From: Crenobacter oryzisoli
Lineage (GTDB): Bacteria; Pseudomonadota; Gammaproteobacteria; Burkholderiales; Chromobacteriaceae
Assembly (NCBI RefSeq): GCF_030385785.1
Contig: NZ_JAUEDK010000009.1
Coordinates: 1-64,000 of the forward strand
Length of the DNA: 64,000 bases
Reading direction: 5' to 3'
The notes beneath the pieces are model-generated. The model searched no databases and was not told the origin of the DNA. It worked only from the letters and a program-made list of their open reading frames with translations. Positions 8,051 to 21,083 of the stretch are shown here, one piece after another. Every line of letters starts with the position of its first letter. Within the stretch, counting starts at the first letter, position 1. The translations under genes were made by a program, and so were the position numbers.

Positions 8051-8080
8051 ATGGTAGCAGCGAATGGTCGGGGGAGGCAA
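8051..8080 (-). promoter_or_regulatory. Candidate sigma70 promoter of the deoR-type gene and glmS
   Basis: Read leftwards: -35 TTGCCT (8080-8075), an 18-bp spacer, and -10 TACCAT (8056-8051). The predicted start near 8043 leaves a leader of about 20 nt, in which the operator repeats lie, so a bound repressor would block elongation or clearance. Confidence 0.5.
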
Positions 8081-8143
8081 GACGGCTACCGAGCACGCTG
8101 CTACACGAGGGTTCGGCTCAGAAGCAAAACGCGCACATACAAC

Positions 8144-8179
8144 AAAAAGCGCCCATTTCCCCATCAGGAAACGGACGCC
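8144..8179 (-). terminator. Rho-independent terminator after glmU
   Basis: Read leftwards: GGCGTCCGTTTCC, loop TGAT, then GGGGAAATGGGCGC and TTTTTG. The stem contains two G-T pairs. It separates glmU from the deoR-glmS unit, which therefore needs its own promoter. Confidence 0.65.
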
Positions 8180-8217
8180 GTTGAATGAGCCTTGCCGACG
8201 ACAGCCAGGTCGCGAAA

Positions 8218-9579
8218 TCAGCCTTTCTTTTGCGGACGCTGCCAGCCGGTCAGCGTCACCTGGCGTGCACGCGCCACCGTCAGTGTCTCGGCCGGTGCAG
8301 TCTTGCTGATCACCGAGCCCGCCCCGATCGTCGCCCCGTTCTCCACCGTCACCGGCGCAACCAGCATGGTGCCGGAGCCTATGAAGGCGTTATCGCCGAT
8401 CACCGTCTTAAACTTGTTCACACCGTCGTAGTTGCAGGTGATGGTGCCGGCCCCGATATTGCTGCCGGAGCCGATCGCCGCGTCGCCGATATAGGTCAAG
8501 TGGTTCACCTTGCTACCGACACCGATCTCACTTTTCTTCACCTCGACGAAGTTGCCGATGTGCACCTTTTCGGCCAAGGTGGCGCCCGGACGCAGCCGCG
8601 CGTATGGACCGATCCTGCAGTCGGCGCCGACCACCGCGTCTTCCAGGTGCGAGAACGGCGCGATCTTGGTACCTGCAGCGATACGCACATTCTTCAGCAC
8701 GCAGTGGGCGCCGATCGACACGCCGTCACCCAGCTCGACGGTGCCTTCGAACACGCAGTTCACATCGATCGTCACGTCCTGACCATGACTCAGCGTGCCG
8801 CGCACGTCGATGCGAGCCGGATCGGCCAATGTCACGCCGGCCAGCAACAGTTCGCGCGCCTGATTCTGCTGCAGCACGCGCTCCAGCTCGGCCAGCTGCA
8901 ACTTGTTGTTGACGCCGGCAGCCTGCCAGCTGTCGGCCACACGCACACCGTGCACGGTGATGCCGTCGCGAACTGACAGCGCAATCACGTCGGTCAGGTA
9001 GTACTCGCCTTGTGCATTGCCATTGTTCAACTCGCCCAGCCAGCCGGCCAGCCGCGCAGTCGGCAGCACCAACATGCCGGTATTGATCTCAGTGATCGCA
9101 CGCTGCTCCGGATTACAGTCCTTGTCCTCGACGATCGCCTCGATGCCGTGTGCACCGCGCACGATGCGGCCATAGCCGGCCGGATTGGCCACCACATCGG
9201 TCAACAGCGACGACTCGCTGCCGGCGGCGGCGACCAGGTCAGTCAGCGTCTCGACCCGAGTCAGCGGCACGTCTCCGTACAGCACCAGCGTCTTGCCGGC
9301 CTGTGGCAACAACGGCAACGCCATCTTCAGTGCATGACCGGTACCCAACTGTTCGGCCTGCTCGGCCCACTCGATGTCCGGATCGGTGATCGTCGCGCGC
9401 ACCTGCTCACCGCCGTGGCCGTACACCACCACGATGCGCGCCGGATTCAACGCCCGGGCAGTATGGATCACCCGCGCGAGCATCGGTTCACCACCGATCG
9501 GATGCAGCACCTTGGGCAGGGAGGAATACATGCGCTTGCCTTTACCGGCAGCGAGGATGACGATACTGAGTTGGTCCAT
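8218..9579 (-). CDS. glmU: Bifunctional GlmU: N-acetylglucosamine-1-phosphate uridyltransferase / glucosamine-1-phosphate acetyltransferase
   Basis: This 453-residue enzyme performs the last two steps to UDP-GlcNAc, acetylating GlcN-1-P and then coupling UTP. The N-terminal pyrophosphorylase domain (about 1-228) shows [18 protein letters not shown] and LYGDVPL. The C-terminal left-handed beta helix (about 250-453) shows hexapeptide repeats ([30 protein letters not shown]) and NYDGVNKF with the acetyltransferase residues. Length is normal. It provides peptidoglycan and LPS precursor together with glmS next door. It starts just downstream of the atp terminator; a TATAAT at 9642-9637 inside that region could serve it. 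Confidence 0.97.
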   Translation of the reverse strand: MDQLSIVILAAGKGKRMYSSLPKVLHPIGGEPMLARVIHTARALNPARIVVVYGHGGEQVRATITDPDIEWAEQAEQLGTGHALKMALPLLPQAGKTLVLYGDVPLTRVETLTDLVAAAGSESSLLTDVVANPAGYGRIVRGAHGIEAIVEDKDCNPEQRAITEINTGMLVLPTARLAGWLGELNNGNAQGEYYLTDVIALSVRDGITVHGVRVADSWQAAGVNNKLQLAELERVLQQNQARELLLAGVTLADPARIDVRGTLSHGQDVTIDVNCVFEGTVELGDGVSIGAHCVLKNVRIAAGTKIAPFSHLEDAVVGADCRIGPYARLRPGATLAEKVHIGNFVEVKKSEIGVGSKVNHLTYIGDAAIGSGSNIGAGTITCNYDGVNKFKTVIGDNAFIGSGTMLVAPVTVENGATIGAGSVISKTAPAETLTVARARQVTLTGWQRPQKKG

Positions 9580-9611
9580 GGATCAGGCAAACAACCGGAA
9601 AAAATAAAAGA

Positions 9612-9639
9612 AATGGGCTACCCCGAGGGGTAGCCCATT
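9612..9639 (-). terminator. Rho-independent terminator of the atp operon
   Basis: AATGGGCTACCCC, a two-base loop and GGGGTAGCCCATT form a perfect 13-bp stem, followed leftwards by TCTTTTATTTTT. It lies about 25 bp after the atpC stop. A TATAAT on the same strand (9642-9637) overlaps the edge of the stem and may initiate glmU transcription. Confidence 0.85.
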
Positions 9640-9664
9640 ATAAACCACGAATCGAGTCGTGCTT

Positions 9665-10087
9665 TTAACGCGTACGGCGGCGGAGGTAGTCCAGCGTCTT
9701 CAGCTCGGCGATCGCCACAGCCAACGCGGCATGCGCTGCCGCCGTTGCCTTGTCGTCGACCGCCTTCAGCAGAGCCTCTTCGGCTGCCCGCTTGGCTTCG
9801 TTGGCCCTCGCCTCATCAAGGTCTGCCCCGCGAATGGCGGTATCAGCCAGCACAGTGACCAGGCTCGGCTGCACTTCCATCATGCCGCCGGACACGGCGA
9901 CCAGGACTTCCTTGTCCTGACCCGGCACCGTCAGGCGCAGCACGCCCGGTTTGATGCGGGTCAACAGCGGCACGTGACGCGGGTAGACACCGATTTCGCC
10001 TTCTTCAGCCGGAGCCACCAGAAACTCGGCTTCGCCCGAATAGATCTGCTCTTCGGAGCTAACCACTTCCACCTGCATCTTGGCCAT
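9665..10087 (-). CDS. atpC: F1F0 ATP synthase subunit epsilon
   Basis: This 140-residue subunit is part of the central rotor stalk and inhibits ATP hydrolysis. MAKMQVEVVSSEEQIYSGEAEFLVAP is the beta-sandwich start (here quoted up to EEQIYSGEAEF). GEIGVYPRHVPLLTRIKPG is the family signature, and the C-terminus is the two-helix arm. It is the last gene of atpIBEFHAGDC, 11 bp after atpD, and is followed by a strong terminator. Confidence 0.96.
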   Translation of the reverse strand: MAKMQVEVVSSEEQIYSGEAEFLVAPAEEGEIGVYPRHVPLLTRIKPGVLRLTVPGQDKEVLVAVSGGMMEVQPSLVTVLADTAIRGADLDEARANEAKRAAEEALLKAVDDKATAAAHAALAVAIAELKTLDYLRRRTR

Positions 10088-10098
10088 GAGCCGTCTCC

Positions 10099-11502
<1,404 letters not shown>

Positions 11503-11538
11503 CTAAACTCAATAAACTTTTACAGGCTGTCGCGACGG

Positions 11539-12405
11539 TCAGACCGCTGCGGCACCGGCCACGATTTCGGACAGCTCGGTGGTAATCGCCGCCTGGCGCG
11601 ACTTGTTGTACACAAGCCGCAGCTGCTTGATGGCGTTACCCGCGTTGTCGGTGGCGGCTTTCATCGCCACCATCCGGGCTGCCTGCTCCGAGGCCATGTT
11701 TTCGGCCAGTGCCTGATAAACCACCGATTCCAGATAGCGGCGCACCAGGAACTCCAGAACCGCGAGCGGATTCGGCTCGTACAGATAGTCCCAGGAGTGG
11801 GTGTGCTCGACCACCATGTGTTGCGGGGTCAACGGCAGCAGTTGCTCGATAGCCGGTTCCTGCTTCATCGTGTTGATGAAGCCGGAGTACACGATGTAAA
11901 TCGCATCCAGCTCGCCGTCGGCAAACTTCTTGAACAGCACCGTAAGCGGGCCAATCAGTTTTTCCATCTTCGGCACATCGCCGAGCTGGATCGCGCTGGC
12001 CACGACATTCATCTTGGCGCGCTGGCAGGCCGAGAGGCCCTTCGCGCCCAGGCAGCACACGTCGATGTCGACGTTGGCGTCCTTGAGCTCCTGCACCTTG
12101 CCGAAGAAGCGCTTGAGCGAGTTGGCATTGAGGCCGCCGCACAAGCCCTTGTCGGTGGTGATCAGGATGATGCCAGCACGTTTGATGGTCTCAGGCGTTG
12201 CCAGCAGAGGGTGTTCCACGTCCGTATTGGCCTGAGCAAGGTGCGCCATAACCGTGCGCACCTTCTCGGCGTAAGGACGGGCAGTGCGCATACGCTCTTG
12301 CGTCTTGCGCATCTTCGAGGTCGACACCATCTGCATTGCGCGAGTGATCTTCTGCGTGTTCTGCACGCTTCGGATCTTGGTGAGAATCTCTTTACCGACT
12401 GCCAT
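11539..12405 (-). CDS. atpG: F1F0 ATP synthase subunit gamma
   Basis: This 288-residue rotor shaft subunit has an N-terminal helix MAVGKEILTKIRSVQNTQKITRAMQMVS and a C-terminal helix ending ITTELSEIVAGAAA, which together form the coiled coil inside the alpha/beta ring. The central ITTDKGLCGGLNAN motif is diagnostic. It lies between atpA (54 bp upstream) and atpD (45 bp downstream). Confidence 0.97.
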   Translation of the reverse strand: MAVGKEILTKIRSVQNTQKITRAMQMVSTSKMRKTQERMRTARPYAEKVRTVMAHLAQANTDVEHPLLATPETIKRAGIILITTDKGLCGGLNANSLKRFFGKVQELKDANVDIDVCCLGAKGLSACQRAKMNVVASAIQLGDVPKMEKLIGPLTVLFKKFADGELDAIYIVYSGFINTMKQEPAIEQLLPLTPQHMVVEHTHSWDYLYEPNPLAVLEFLVRRYLESVVYQALAENMASEQAARMVAMKAATDNAGNAIKQLRLVYNKSRQAAITTELSEIVAGAAAV

Positions 12406-12458
12406 GTCCTGAACCTTTCTCTTTGGCTAACTAGTAGTGTCTACGTTGGCCGAAAGAC

Positions 12459-14003
12459 TCAGTTGTAGCTGAAGCCGGCTTTGAACGATTCCATCGCCTT
12501 GACCAGCACTTGCTCGTTGTCGCCCGAGAGGTCACCCTTCTCGTTGACGGCCTTGAGCAGGTCGGCGTTGTTGGCGCGCACGAAAGCCAGGAAGGCTGCT
12601 TCGAAGTCCAGCGCCTTTTTCACCGGCACGTCTTCGTAGTAACCCTTGTTCACCGCCCACAGGGTCAGCGCCATTTCGGCGGTCGACAGCGTGGCGTACT
12701 GCTTCTGCTTCATCAGTTCGGTAACGATTTCGCCGTGCAGCAGCTGCTTGCGGGTCGCTTCGTCCAGGTCCGAGGCAAACTGCGAGAACGCAGCCAGTTC
12801 GCGGTACTGGGCCAGCGCCAGACGGATACCACCGCCGAGCTTCTTGATCACCTTGGTCTGAGCCGCACCACCCACGCGGGATACCGAGATACCGGCGTTA
12901 ATAGCCGGACGGATACCCGAGTTGAACAGGTCGGTTTCCAGGAAGATCTGGCCGTCGGTAATCGAAATCACGTTGGTCGGCACGAACGCGGACACGTCGC
13001 CGGCCTGGGTTTCGATGATCGGCAGCGCGGTCAGCGAACCGGTCTTGCCCTTCACTTCGCCGTTGGTCAGCTTCTCCACTTCGTCGGCGTTGATGCGCGA
13101 AGCACGCTCGAGCAGACGGGAGTGCAGGTAGAACACGTCGCCCGGGTAGGCTTCACGGCCCGGCGGACGGCGCAGCAACAGCGAAATCTGACGGTAAGCC
13201 ACGGCCTGTTTGGACAGGTCGTCGTATACGATCAGCGCGTCTTCGCCACGGTCGCGGAAGTATTCACCCATCGCGCAACCCGAGTACGGGGCGATGAACT
13301 GCAGAGCGGCAGCTTCGGAAGCGGTAGCCGCGACAATGATGGTGTGACCCATCGCGCCGTGCTCTTCCAGCTTGCGTACTACGTTGGCGATCGACGAAGC
13401 CTTCTGGCCGACTGCGACGTAGATACAAATAACGCCGGTGCCCTTCTGGTTGATGATCGCATCCAGAGCCACGGCGGTCTTGCCGGTCTGGCGGTCGCCG
13501 ATGATCAGCTCACGCTGACCACGGCCGATCGGCACCATCGAGTCGATCGACTTCAGACCGGTCTGCATCGGCTGATCTACCGACTGACGCGCGATCACGC
13601 CCGGGGCGATCTTTTCGATCGGCGAGCTGAATTTGGCGTCAACCGGACCCTTGCCGTCGATCGGCTGACCCAGCGCGTTCACCACGCGGCCAACCAGTTC
13701 CGGACCAACCGGCACTTCCAGAATGCGGCCGGTGCAGGTGACTTCGTCACCTTCGGAAATGTGCTCGTATTCGCCCAGTACCACGGCACCTACGGAGTCG
13801 CGCTCCAGGTTCATGGCCAGGCCAAAGGTGTTGCCCGGGAATTCGAGCATTTCACCCTGCATCACGTCTGCAAGGCCATGGATACGAACGATACCGTCGG
13901 TCACCGAGATTACCGTACCTTTGGTACGGACATCGGCGCCTTCGGCCAGGTTCTGAATCTTGGCCTTGATCAGATCGCTGATTTCAGAGGGGTTCAACTG
14001 CAT
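12459..14003 (-). CDS. atpA: F1F0 ATP synthase subunit alpha
   Basis: This 514-residue non-catalytic nucleotide-binding subunit has the N-terminal [16 protein letters not shown] helix that contacts delta, Walker [10 protein letters not shown] near residue 170, and the alpha signature [14 protein letters not shown] carrying the arginine finger. It starts 8 bp after the atpH stop. Length is canonical. Confidence 0.98.
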   Translation of the reverse strand: MQLNPSEISDLIKAKIQNLAEGADVRTKGTVISVTDGIVRIHGLADVMQGEMLEFPGNTFGLAMNLERDSVGAVVLGEYEHISEGDEVTCTGRILEVPVGPELVGRVVNALGQPIDGKGPVDAKFSSPIEKIAPGVIARQSVDQPMQTGLKSIDSMVPIGRGQRELIIGDRQTGKTAVALDAIINQKGTGVICIYVAVGQKASSIANVVRKLEEHGAMGHTIIVAATASEAAALQFIAPYSGCAMGEYFRDRGEDALIVYDDLSKQAVAYRQISLLLRRPPGREAYPGDVFYLHSRLLERASRINADEVEKLTNGEVKGKTGSLTALPIIETQAGDVSAFVPTNVISITDGQIFLETDLFNSGIRPAINAGISVSRVGGAAQTKVIKKLGGGIRLALAQYRELAAFSQFASDLDEATRKQLLHGEIVTELMKQKQYATLSTAEMALTLWAVNKGYYEDVPVKKALDFEAAFLAFVRANNADLLKAVNEKGDLSGDNEQVLVKAMESFKAGFSYN

Positions 14004-14011
14004 GATCTCTC

Positions 14012-14551
14012 CTAATTCTTGAGGCTAGCCGCCATGTCCTGCAGTTTGCCGCGAATCGACGCATCGATCACGTCGTCGCCGACCAATACTCGGACCCCGC
14101 CAATCAGCTCGGGGGTGACGCGCACATCAAGACGCACGGTCTTACCGTACTTCTTGGAAAGCGTGTCGATGAGTTCGGTCTTCTGCTCATCGGTCATCGG
14201 GAAGGCGGTTTCTGCCAGAGCATCCAGCACACCCTCCGCTTCAGCCTTGAGGAGCTCAAACTGTTCGGCAATTTCCGGCAGCAGCAACAGACGGCCATTG
14301 GCGATGAGCGTGACCACCAGGTTCTTCACCTCGGCATTCACCTGCTCTGCGCCCAGCACGTTCAGCACCAACGCCTCAATCTCTTGAGCGGTATGTTTCG
14401 GCTCGGTGACGAACTTGGTCACCACCGGGTTTTGCACCATGGCAGCGAGCCACGCGAGCGCCTCGGACCAGGCGCCGAGGCGTTGTTGCTCGTTGGCCAG
14501 GCTAAATACCGCTTCGGCGTAGGGCCTTGCTACGGTAGTAAGTTCTGCCAT
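14012..14551 (-). CDS. atpH: F1F0 ATP synthase subunit delta
   Basis: This 179-residue peripheral stalk protein begins [16 protein letters not shown], the typical delta start, and ends with the [20 protein letters not shown] signature (about residues 140-160). The start was set at 14551 from this homology; the frame is open 168 bases further, but that part overlaps atpF. It joins F1 to the b-subunit stator. Confidence 0.96.
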   Translation of the reverse strand: MAELTTVARPYAEAVFSLANEQQRLGAWSEALAWLAAMVQNPVVTKFVTEPKHTAQEIEALVLNVLGAEQVNAEVKNLVVTLIANGRLLLLPEIAEQFELLKAEAEGVLDALAETAFPMTDEQKTELIDTLSKKYGKTVRLDVRVTPELIGGVRVLVGDDVIDASIRGKLQDMAASLKN

Positions 14552-14558
14552 GAATTGA

Positions 14559-15029
14559 TTACAACTCCGCTTTGATGGAGGCCAACAGATCGGCGTGCTT
14601 GGTCGCGTCGATTTCCTTGCGCAGGATCTTCTCCGCGCCGGCCACGGCCAGGGTAGCAACCTGTTCGCGCAGAGTTTCCTTCGCGCGCAGGACTTCCTGA
14701 TCGATCTCGGCCTTGGCATCTGCTACCAGACGTGCGCCTTCTTGGCGAGCGGTCTCGCGAGCCTCTTCCACGATCTGGTTGGCACGCTTTTCAGCGCCCA
14801 GCATGATCTCGGTCGATTGCTGACGGGCCTTGTTGAGCTCGTCGGCTACGCGCTTCTCGGCAGCCAGGAGATCCTGTTTGCCTCTTTCCGCTGCGGCCAA
14901 GCCATCGGCGATGCGCTTGGCGCGCTCATCCATCATGTTGGTAAGCGGAGGCCAAACAAACTTCATGGTGAACCACACCAGGATGGCGAAGGTAATCGCC
15001 TGCCCCAGTAGTGTTGCGTTGAATTCCAC
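14559..15029 (-). CDS. atpF: F1F0 ATP synthase subunit b
   Basis: This 156-residue stator subunit has one N-terminal membrane segment ([20 protein letters not shown]) and then a long charged, Ala-rich right-handed coiled coil ([20 protein letters not shown]). It dimerises and bridges the a-subunit in the membrane with delta on F1. It lies 7 bp before atpH. Confidence 0.96.
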   Translation of the reverse strand: MEFNATLLGQAITFAILVWFTMKFVWPPLTNMMDERAKRIADGLAAAERGKQDLLAAEKRVADELNKARQQSTEIMLGAEKRANQIVEEARETARQEGARLVADAKAEIDQEVLRAKETLREQVATLAVAGAEKILRKEIDATKHADLLASIKAEL

Positions 15030-15076
15030 GCTTGTTTTCCTCCAGTGTGATTACAACAACCGTCCCACTTGGGGAA

Positions 15077-15370
<294 letters not shown>

Positions 15371-15436
15371 TTAAATCTCCTAAGATTTTAAAGCAAGGAT
15401 GGTTGGTAAAAAGGTGAAACGTAAAACGGGTACGAC

Positions 15437-16625
<1,189 letters not shown>

Positions 16626-16651
16626 GCCCTACCAGTCAGAAAAATCACGCG

Positions 16652-16681
16652 ATTATAGGCAGACAGATTGATAAGCGTCAA
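16652..16681 (-). promoter_or_regulatory. Sigma70 promoter of the atp operon
   Basis: Read leftwards: -35 TTGACG (16681-16676), 18-bp spacer, perfect -10 TATAAT (16657-16652). Transcription would start near 16645, about 20 nt before the atpI ATG. Confidence 0.8.
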
Positions 16682-16718
16682 ATCGACGCCTACGCACTTT
16701 TAATACCAAATGAAATAG

Positions 16719-17573
16719 TCACTCCATTGATTTCAATTGGAGTTTTTCCAGTAGCGTCTCGAATTGATCGAGCGATCCGTACTCGATCGTCACCTTGCCT
16801 TTGCCCTGATTGCCATGGCGAATCTGCACCCGGGTGCCAAGTCGCTCGGACAGGCTTTCCGCAAGGCGCGCGATGTCGGGGTCGAGCCGGCGCAGAGGGG
16901 TGGGGATACTGGCCGGCTCGGTCAGCGCCTGCACGCGTCGTTCCATTTCTCGCACCGACCAACCCTGCTCAGCCGCCTGTTGCGCCAATGCAACTTGCTG
17001 CAATACAGGCAAAGTCACCAGCGCCCGTGCATGCCCCATTTCCAGCCGTTTGTCATGAAGCAATTCCTGCACTGGATCCGGCAGTTGCAACAGCCGCAAT
17101 AAGTTGGATACGGCGCTGCGCGAACGACCGACTGCCTGGGCGGTCGCGTCATGGGTAAGGCCGAACTCGTCGATCAGGCGCTTGAGCCCCTTGGCCTCCT
17201 CGATCGGGTCGAGATCTTGGCGCTGGATATTCTCGATCAGCGCCATCGCGAGCGCGGCATCGTCGCTGACCACCTTGATCACCGCCGGGATGTCGGTAAG
17301 ACCGGCCAGTTGGCTGGCACGCCAGCGACGCTCGCCGGCGATCAGTTCGTAATCTCCGAGGCCGATGTCGCGCACCACGACAGGCTGGATCACGCCCTGC
17401 GCGCGGATCGAATCGGCCAACTCGGCGAGGGCCTCATCGCTGATGCGGGTACGGGGTTGATATTTGCCGGGGCGGATTGCCGTGACCGGCAACGAGGTCA
17501 GGCGGTCGTCCGCGGCGTCGGTCGAGCCGAACAGCGCGTCCAGGCCGCGACCGAGTCCTTTGGTTTTGGCCAT
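16719..17573 (-). CDS. parB: Chromosome partitioning protein ParB
   Basis: This 284-residue CTP-dependent clamp binds parS sites near the origin. It starts with the typical MAKTKGLGRGLDALFG leader. The ParB nuclease-like CTPase domain follows (about 25-115) with GERRWRAS, then the helix-turn-helix (LTHDATAQAVGRSRSAVSNLLRLL) and a C-terminal dimerisation tail ending LEKLQLKSME. It lies 4 bp after parA. I did not see a parS consensus in the window. Confidence 0.97.
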   Translation of the reverse strand: MAKTKGLGRGLDALFGSTDAADDRLTSLPVTAIRPGKYQPRTRISDEALAELADSIRAQGVIQPVVVRDIGLGDYELIAGERRWRASQLAGLTDIPAVIKVVSDDAALAMALIENIQRQDLDPIEEAKGLKRLIDEFGLTHDATAQAVGRSRSAVSNLLRLLQLPDPVQELLHDKRLEMGHARALVTLPVLQQVALAQQAAEQGWSVREMERRVQALTEPASIPTPLRRLDPDIARLAESLSERLGTRVQIRHGNQGKGKVTIEYGSLDQFETLLEKLQLKSME

Positions 17574-17577
17574 GGGA

Positions 17578-18369
17578 TCAGTGGGCTGCAGAAAGAGTTG
17601 CGGGTTCGACGCGGGCGATCAGTTCGTCCGCCAGCGCGAGATAGGCTTGCGAGCCGCGCGCAGCGCGGTCGTAGATGATGGCGGGCAGGCCGTGACTCGG
17701 CGCCTCGGCAACGCGCACATTGCGCGGGATCACCGTCTCGAACACTTTGTCCTTGAAATGGCTGAACAGCTGCGCCGACACGTCCTGTGACAGGTTGTTG
17801 CGCGCGCCAAACATGGTGCGTAGCACGCCGATAATGTCGATCCTCGGATTGATCGCGATGCGCACCTTGCGTAGCGTGGCCATCAGATCGGAAATGCCTT
17901 CGAGTGCGTAGTATTCGCAGATCACTGGCACCAGCACACTGTCGGCAGCGACCAGCCCGTTCAGCGTCAACAGCGTCAGCGACGGCGGACAATCGATCAG
18001 CACGTAGTCGTAGTCGTCGAGCACCTCGGATAGCGCATTTTTGAGCCGTGCCTCGCGGGCCAGTTCGTTGACCAGTTCGACTTCGGCGCCGCCGAGTTCA
18101 CGGTTGGCGGGCAGCACGTGGTAGCCGCCCTCCTTCGCTTCGTGACGTGCCTCGGCGACGCTGGCGTCGCCCAACAGCACCTGATAGATACCGGCCGCAA
18201 GCCGGCTCTTGTCGATGCCGCTGCCAGTGGTGGCGTTGGCCTGTGGGTCGAGGTCGACGATCAGCACGCGGCGCCCGCGTTCGGCCAACCCGGCTGCCAG
18301 GTTGACCACAGTGGTGGTCTTGCCGACCCCGCCCTTCTGATTCGCTACCGCGATCACCCGTGCACTCAT
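17578..18369 (-). CDS. parA: Chromosome partitioning ATPase ParA (Soj)
   Basis: This 263-residue ATPase has the deviant Walker [10 protein letters not shown] right after the start ([11 protein letters not shown]), and Walker [12 protein letters not shown]. It forms a nucleoid-bound gradient that moves ParB-parS complexes. The start at 18369 overlaps the rsmG stop (ATGA), indicating coupling; the frame extends upstream inside rsmG but without family similarity. Confidence 0.97.
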   Translation of the reverse strand: MSARVIAVANQKGGVGKTTTVVNLAAGLAERGRRVLIVDLDPQANATTGSGIDKSRLAAGIYQVLLGDASVAEARHEAKEGGYHVLPANRELGGAEVELVNELAREARLKNALSEVLDDYDYVLIDCPPSLTLLTLNGLVAADSVLVPVICEYYALEGISDLMATLRKVRIAINPRIDIIGVLRTMFGARNNLSQDVSAQLFSHFKDKVFETVIPRNVRVAEAPSHGLPAIIYDRAARGSQAYLALADELIARVEPATLSAAH

Positions 18370-18992
18370 GCGTTCACCACTCTCACCAGATGTCGTTCGG
18401 CGTCCAGCCCCGGTACGGTCAGCGGCAGCACTTCGGCCACGCGCACATCCGCCGGCAGCAGGGCGATTTCTTCGTAAGGATACACGCCCTTCATTGCCAC
18501 CCACTGGCCACCGTCGGCCAGCAGATGCCGGGTCAGCTTGACGAACTCGGCCAGCTCGGAAAAAGCGCGCGATGTGATGCGGTCGAACTTCTGTTCCGGC
18601 TGGTAATGCTCGACCCGCTCGGTCACCACGGTGACATTAGTCAGGCCCAGTTCGATCACCGCCTGACGCAGGAAGGTGGTCTTCTTGTGATTGGCGTCGA
18701 GCACCACCACGGTCAGGTCGGGACGCGCGATCGCCGCCGGGATGCCCGGCATACCGCCGCCGGAGCCGACGTCGAGCAGGCGCGTGCCACCATCGAGCTT
18801 GGGCATCAGGCTCAGACTGTCGAGCAGGTGGTAGCTGACCATGCGCTCAGCTTCGCGCACCGCAGTCAGGTTATAGGTCTGGTTCCACTTGCCGAGCAGG
18901 GTCAGGTAGCCCTGCAGCTTGTCGATCTGGGCGGCGTCGAGCTCGAGGCCCAGCGCCGCGATCCCTTGTTGCAATTCTTGTGTCGTCGTCAT
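18366..18992 (-). CDS. rsmG: 16S rRNA (guanine527-N7)-methyltransferase
   Basis: This 208-residue SAM-dependent enzyme (GidB) has the [12 protein letters not shown] segment, then [20 protein letters not shown] as the SAM-binding loop, and [10 protein letters not shown]. It modifies G527 of 16S rRNA, and loss gives low-level streptomycin resistance in other bacteria. It is coupled to mnmG by an ATGA overlap at its start and to parA at its end. Confidence 0.97.
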   Translation of the reverse strand: MTTTQELQQGIAALGLELDAAQIDKLQGYLTLLGKWNQTYNLTAVREAERMVSYHLLDSLSLMPKLDGGTRLLDVGSGGGMPGIPAAIARPDLTVVVLDANHKKTTFLRQAVIELGLTNVTVVTERVEHYQPEQKFDRITSRAFSELAEFVKLTRHLLADGGQWVAMKGVYPYEEIALLPADVRVAEVLPLTVPGLDAERHLVRVVNA

Positions 18993-20884
18993 GCTGTTTT
19001 TTTCGCGTCGGCAAAGCCACGTTTCAGGTGCACCACCAACAGCGCCACTGCGGCCGGCGTGATGCCAGAGATGCGCGACGCCTGCCCGAGGTTTTCCGGG
19101 CGGTGCTGATTGAGTTTCTGCTGGACCTCCTTGGAGAGACCCTTGACTAGGCTGTAGTCGATGTCGGCCGGCAGCGCGACATCGTCGAGTTGGTCGCGAC
19201 GCGCCAGCTCTTCGTTCTGGCGGTCGATATAGCCTTGATATTTGACCTGAATTTCGACCTGCTCGGCAACCGCCGGATCCTCGACCGCGCCGCCGGCTTC
19301 CGGCAGCGTCATCAGGTCCAGATAGCGCACGTCAGGGCGCTTGAGCAGGTCGGCGAGCGTGTATTCGCGCTCGATCGTCTTGCCGAGCAAGGTTTCCAGC
19401 CGCGCCATGTCGCTTACCTTGTTCGGGTGCAGCCAGGTGCTCTTCAGTCGTGCCTTCTCGGCTTCGACTGCGTCGCGCTTACGACAGTAGCTGTCCCACT
19501 GCACGTCACCGATCAGGCCAAGTTCGCGGCCGATCTCAGTCAGGCGCAGGTCGGCGTTGTCTTCGCGCAACTGCAGACGGTATTCGGCGCGGCTGGTGAA
19601 CATGCGGTACGGCTCGGACACGCCGCGGGTGGTCAGGTCATCGACCAGCACGCCAAGATAGGCCTCGTCGCGGCGCGGCGCCCAGCCTTCTTCCTCGAAG
19701 GCGTAGCGGGCCGCATTCAGGCCGGCGAGCAGGCCCTGCGCAGCGGCCTCTTCATAACCGGTAGTGCCGTTGATCTGGCCAGCGAAGAACAGGCCGGCAA
19801 TCGCCTTGCTCTCCAGCGTGGTCTTCAGCGCACGCGGATCGAAGTAGTCGTACTCGATCGCGTAACCCGGACGCAGGATGTGGGCGTTCTCCATGCCGCG
19901 GATCGAACGCACTGCGGCGAGCTGGATGTCGAACGGCAGGCTGGTGGAGATCCCGTTCGGGTAGAACTCGTGGGTATCCAGGCCTTCCGGCTCCAGGAAC
20001 ACCTGGTGGCTGTCCTTGTCGGCGAAGCGGTTGATCTTGTCCTCGATCGACGGGCAGTAGCGCGGGCCGACCCCTTCGATCACGCCGGTGAACATCGGGC
20101 TGCGGTCGAAGCCGGAGCGGATGATCTCGTGGGTGCGCCCGTTGGTGTGGGTGATCCAGCACGGCAGCTGCTTCGGGTGCATCGCCACATTGCCGCGATA
20201 GGAGAACACCGGCTCCGGCGTGTCGCCCGGCTGTTCTTCCATCACCGAGAAATCGACGCTGCGGCCGTCGATCCGCGGCGGGGTGCCGGTCTTGAGTCGA
20301 CCGACCGGCAGCGCCAAATCGCGCAGCCGCGCGCCCAGCGTCAGCGCGGCCGGGTCGCCGGCACGGCCGCCAGTGTAGTTTTCCAGGCCGACGTGGATCT
20401 TGCCGGACAGGAAGGTGCCGGCAGTCAGCACCACCGCACGGGCGACGAAGCGGATGCCGATGGTGGTGATGGCGCCGGTAACGCGGTCGCCCTCGACGAT
20501 CAGGTCGTCGACCTGCTGCTGGAACAGATCGAGGTTGGGCTGGTTCTCCAGCATGTGGCGGATCGCCGCCTTGTAGCGCACGCGGTCGGCTTGGGCGCGG
20601 GTGGCGCGCACCGCCGGGCCCTTGCTGGCGTTGAGAGTACGGAACTGGATGCCGCCGATGTCGGTGGCGAGCGCCATCGCGCCGCCGAGCGCATCCACCT
20701 CTTTGACCAGGTGCCCCTTGCCGATGCCGCCGATCGACGGGTTGCACGACATCTGACCGAGTGTCTCGATGTTGTGCGTCAGCAGCAGTGTCTTGCGGCC
20801 CATGCGCGCACTGGCGAGGGCCGCTTCGGTGCCGGCGTGGCCGCCGCCCACCACTATCACGTCGTATGTCGTCGGGTAAATCAT
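18989..20884 (-). CDS. mnmG: tRNA uridine-5-carboxymethylaminomethyl modification enzyme MnmG
   Basis: This 631-residue FAD enzyme (GidA) works with MnmE to modify U34 of several tRNAs. The FAD motif [17 protein letters not shown] is at residues 8-24; [16 protein letters not shown] and the PRIDGRS loop follow; [15 protein letters not shown] and the helical C-terminal domain complete it. Full length. First gene of mnmG-rsmG-parA-parB, an arrangement commonly near the replication origin. Confidence 0.98.
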   Translation of the reverse strand: MIYPTTYDVIVVGGGHAGTEAALASARMGRKTLLLTHNIETLGQMSCNPSIGGIGKGHLVKEVDALGGAMALATDIGGIQFRTLNASKGPAVRATRAQADRVRYKAAIRHMLENQPNLDLFQQQVDDLIVEGDRVTGAITTIGIRFVARAVVLTAGTFLSGKIHVGLENYTGGRAGDPAALTLGARLRDLALPVGRLKTGTPPRIDGRSVDFSVMEEQPGDTPEPVFSYRGNVAMHPKQLPCWITHTNGRTHEIIRSGFDRSPMFTGVIEGVGPRYCPSIEDKINRFADKDSHQVFLEPEGLDTHEFYPNGISTSLPFDIQLAAVRSIRGMENAHILRPGYAIEYDYFDPRALKTTLESKAIAGLFFAGQINGTTGYEEAAAQGLLAGLNAARYAFEEEGWAPRRDEAYLGVLVDDLTTRGVSEPYRMFTSRAEYRLQLREDNADLRLTEIGRELGLIGDVQWDSYCRKRDAVEAEKARLKSTWLHPNKVSDMARLETLLGKTIEREYTLADLLKRPDVRYLDLMTLPEAGGAVEDPAVAEQVEIQVKYQGYIDRQNEELARRDQLDDVALPADIDYSLVKGLSKEVQQKLNQHRPENLGQASRISGITPAAVALLVVHLKRGFADAKKTA

Positions 20885-21083
20885 GGCTATTCAGCAAAGA
20901 GCGCGTATTGAGGTAACCCGCCATTGTACGCCAATTCGGCGCACCGGGGTAAGTAACTGATTTGACGGCGCTTATCTTGTCATATTCCGGTTACTATTCC
21001 GTCATCATTGCGTCATCGGAGCGACACGGCTGCGTCAAACGGGCCGCCTAGCATGAGTCCAACACCATGAGGAGGACCAAGCC

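Noticed and set aside
16626-20884. A parS site or replication origin near parAB-mnmG
   Set aside because: The gene set suggests nearness to the origin, but I found no TGTTTCACGTGAAACA-like site and no cluster of DnaA boxes in the intergenic regions here.
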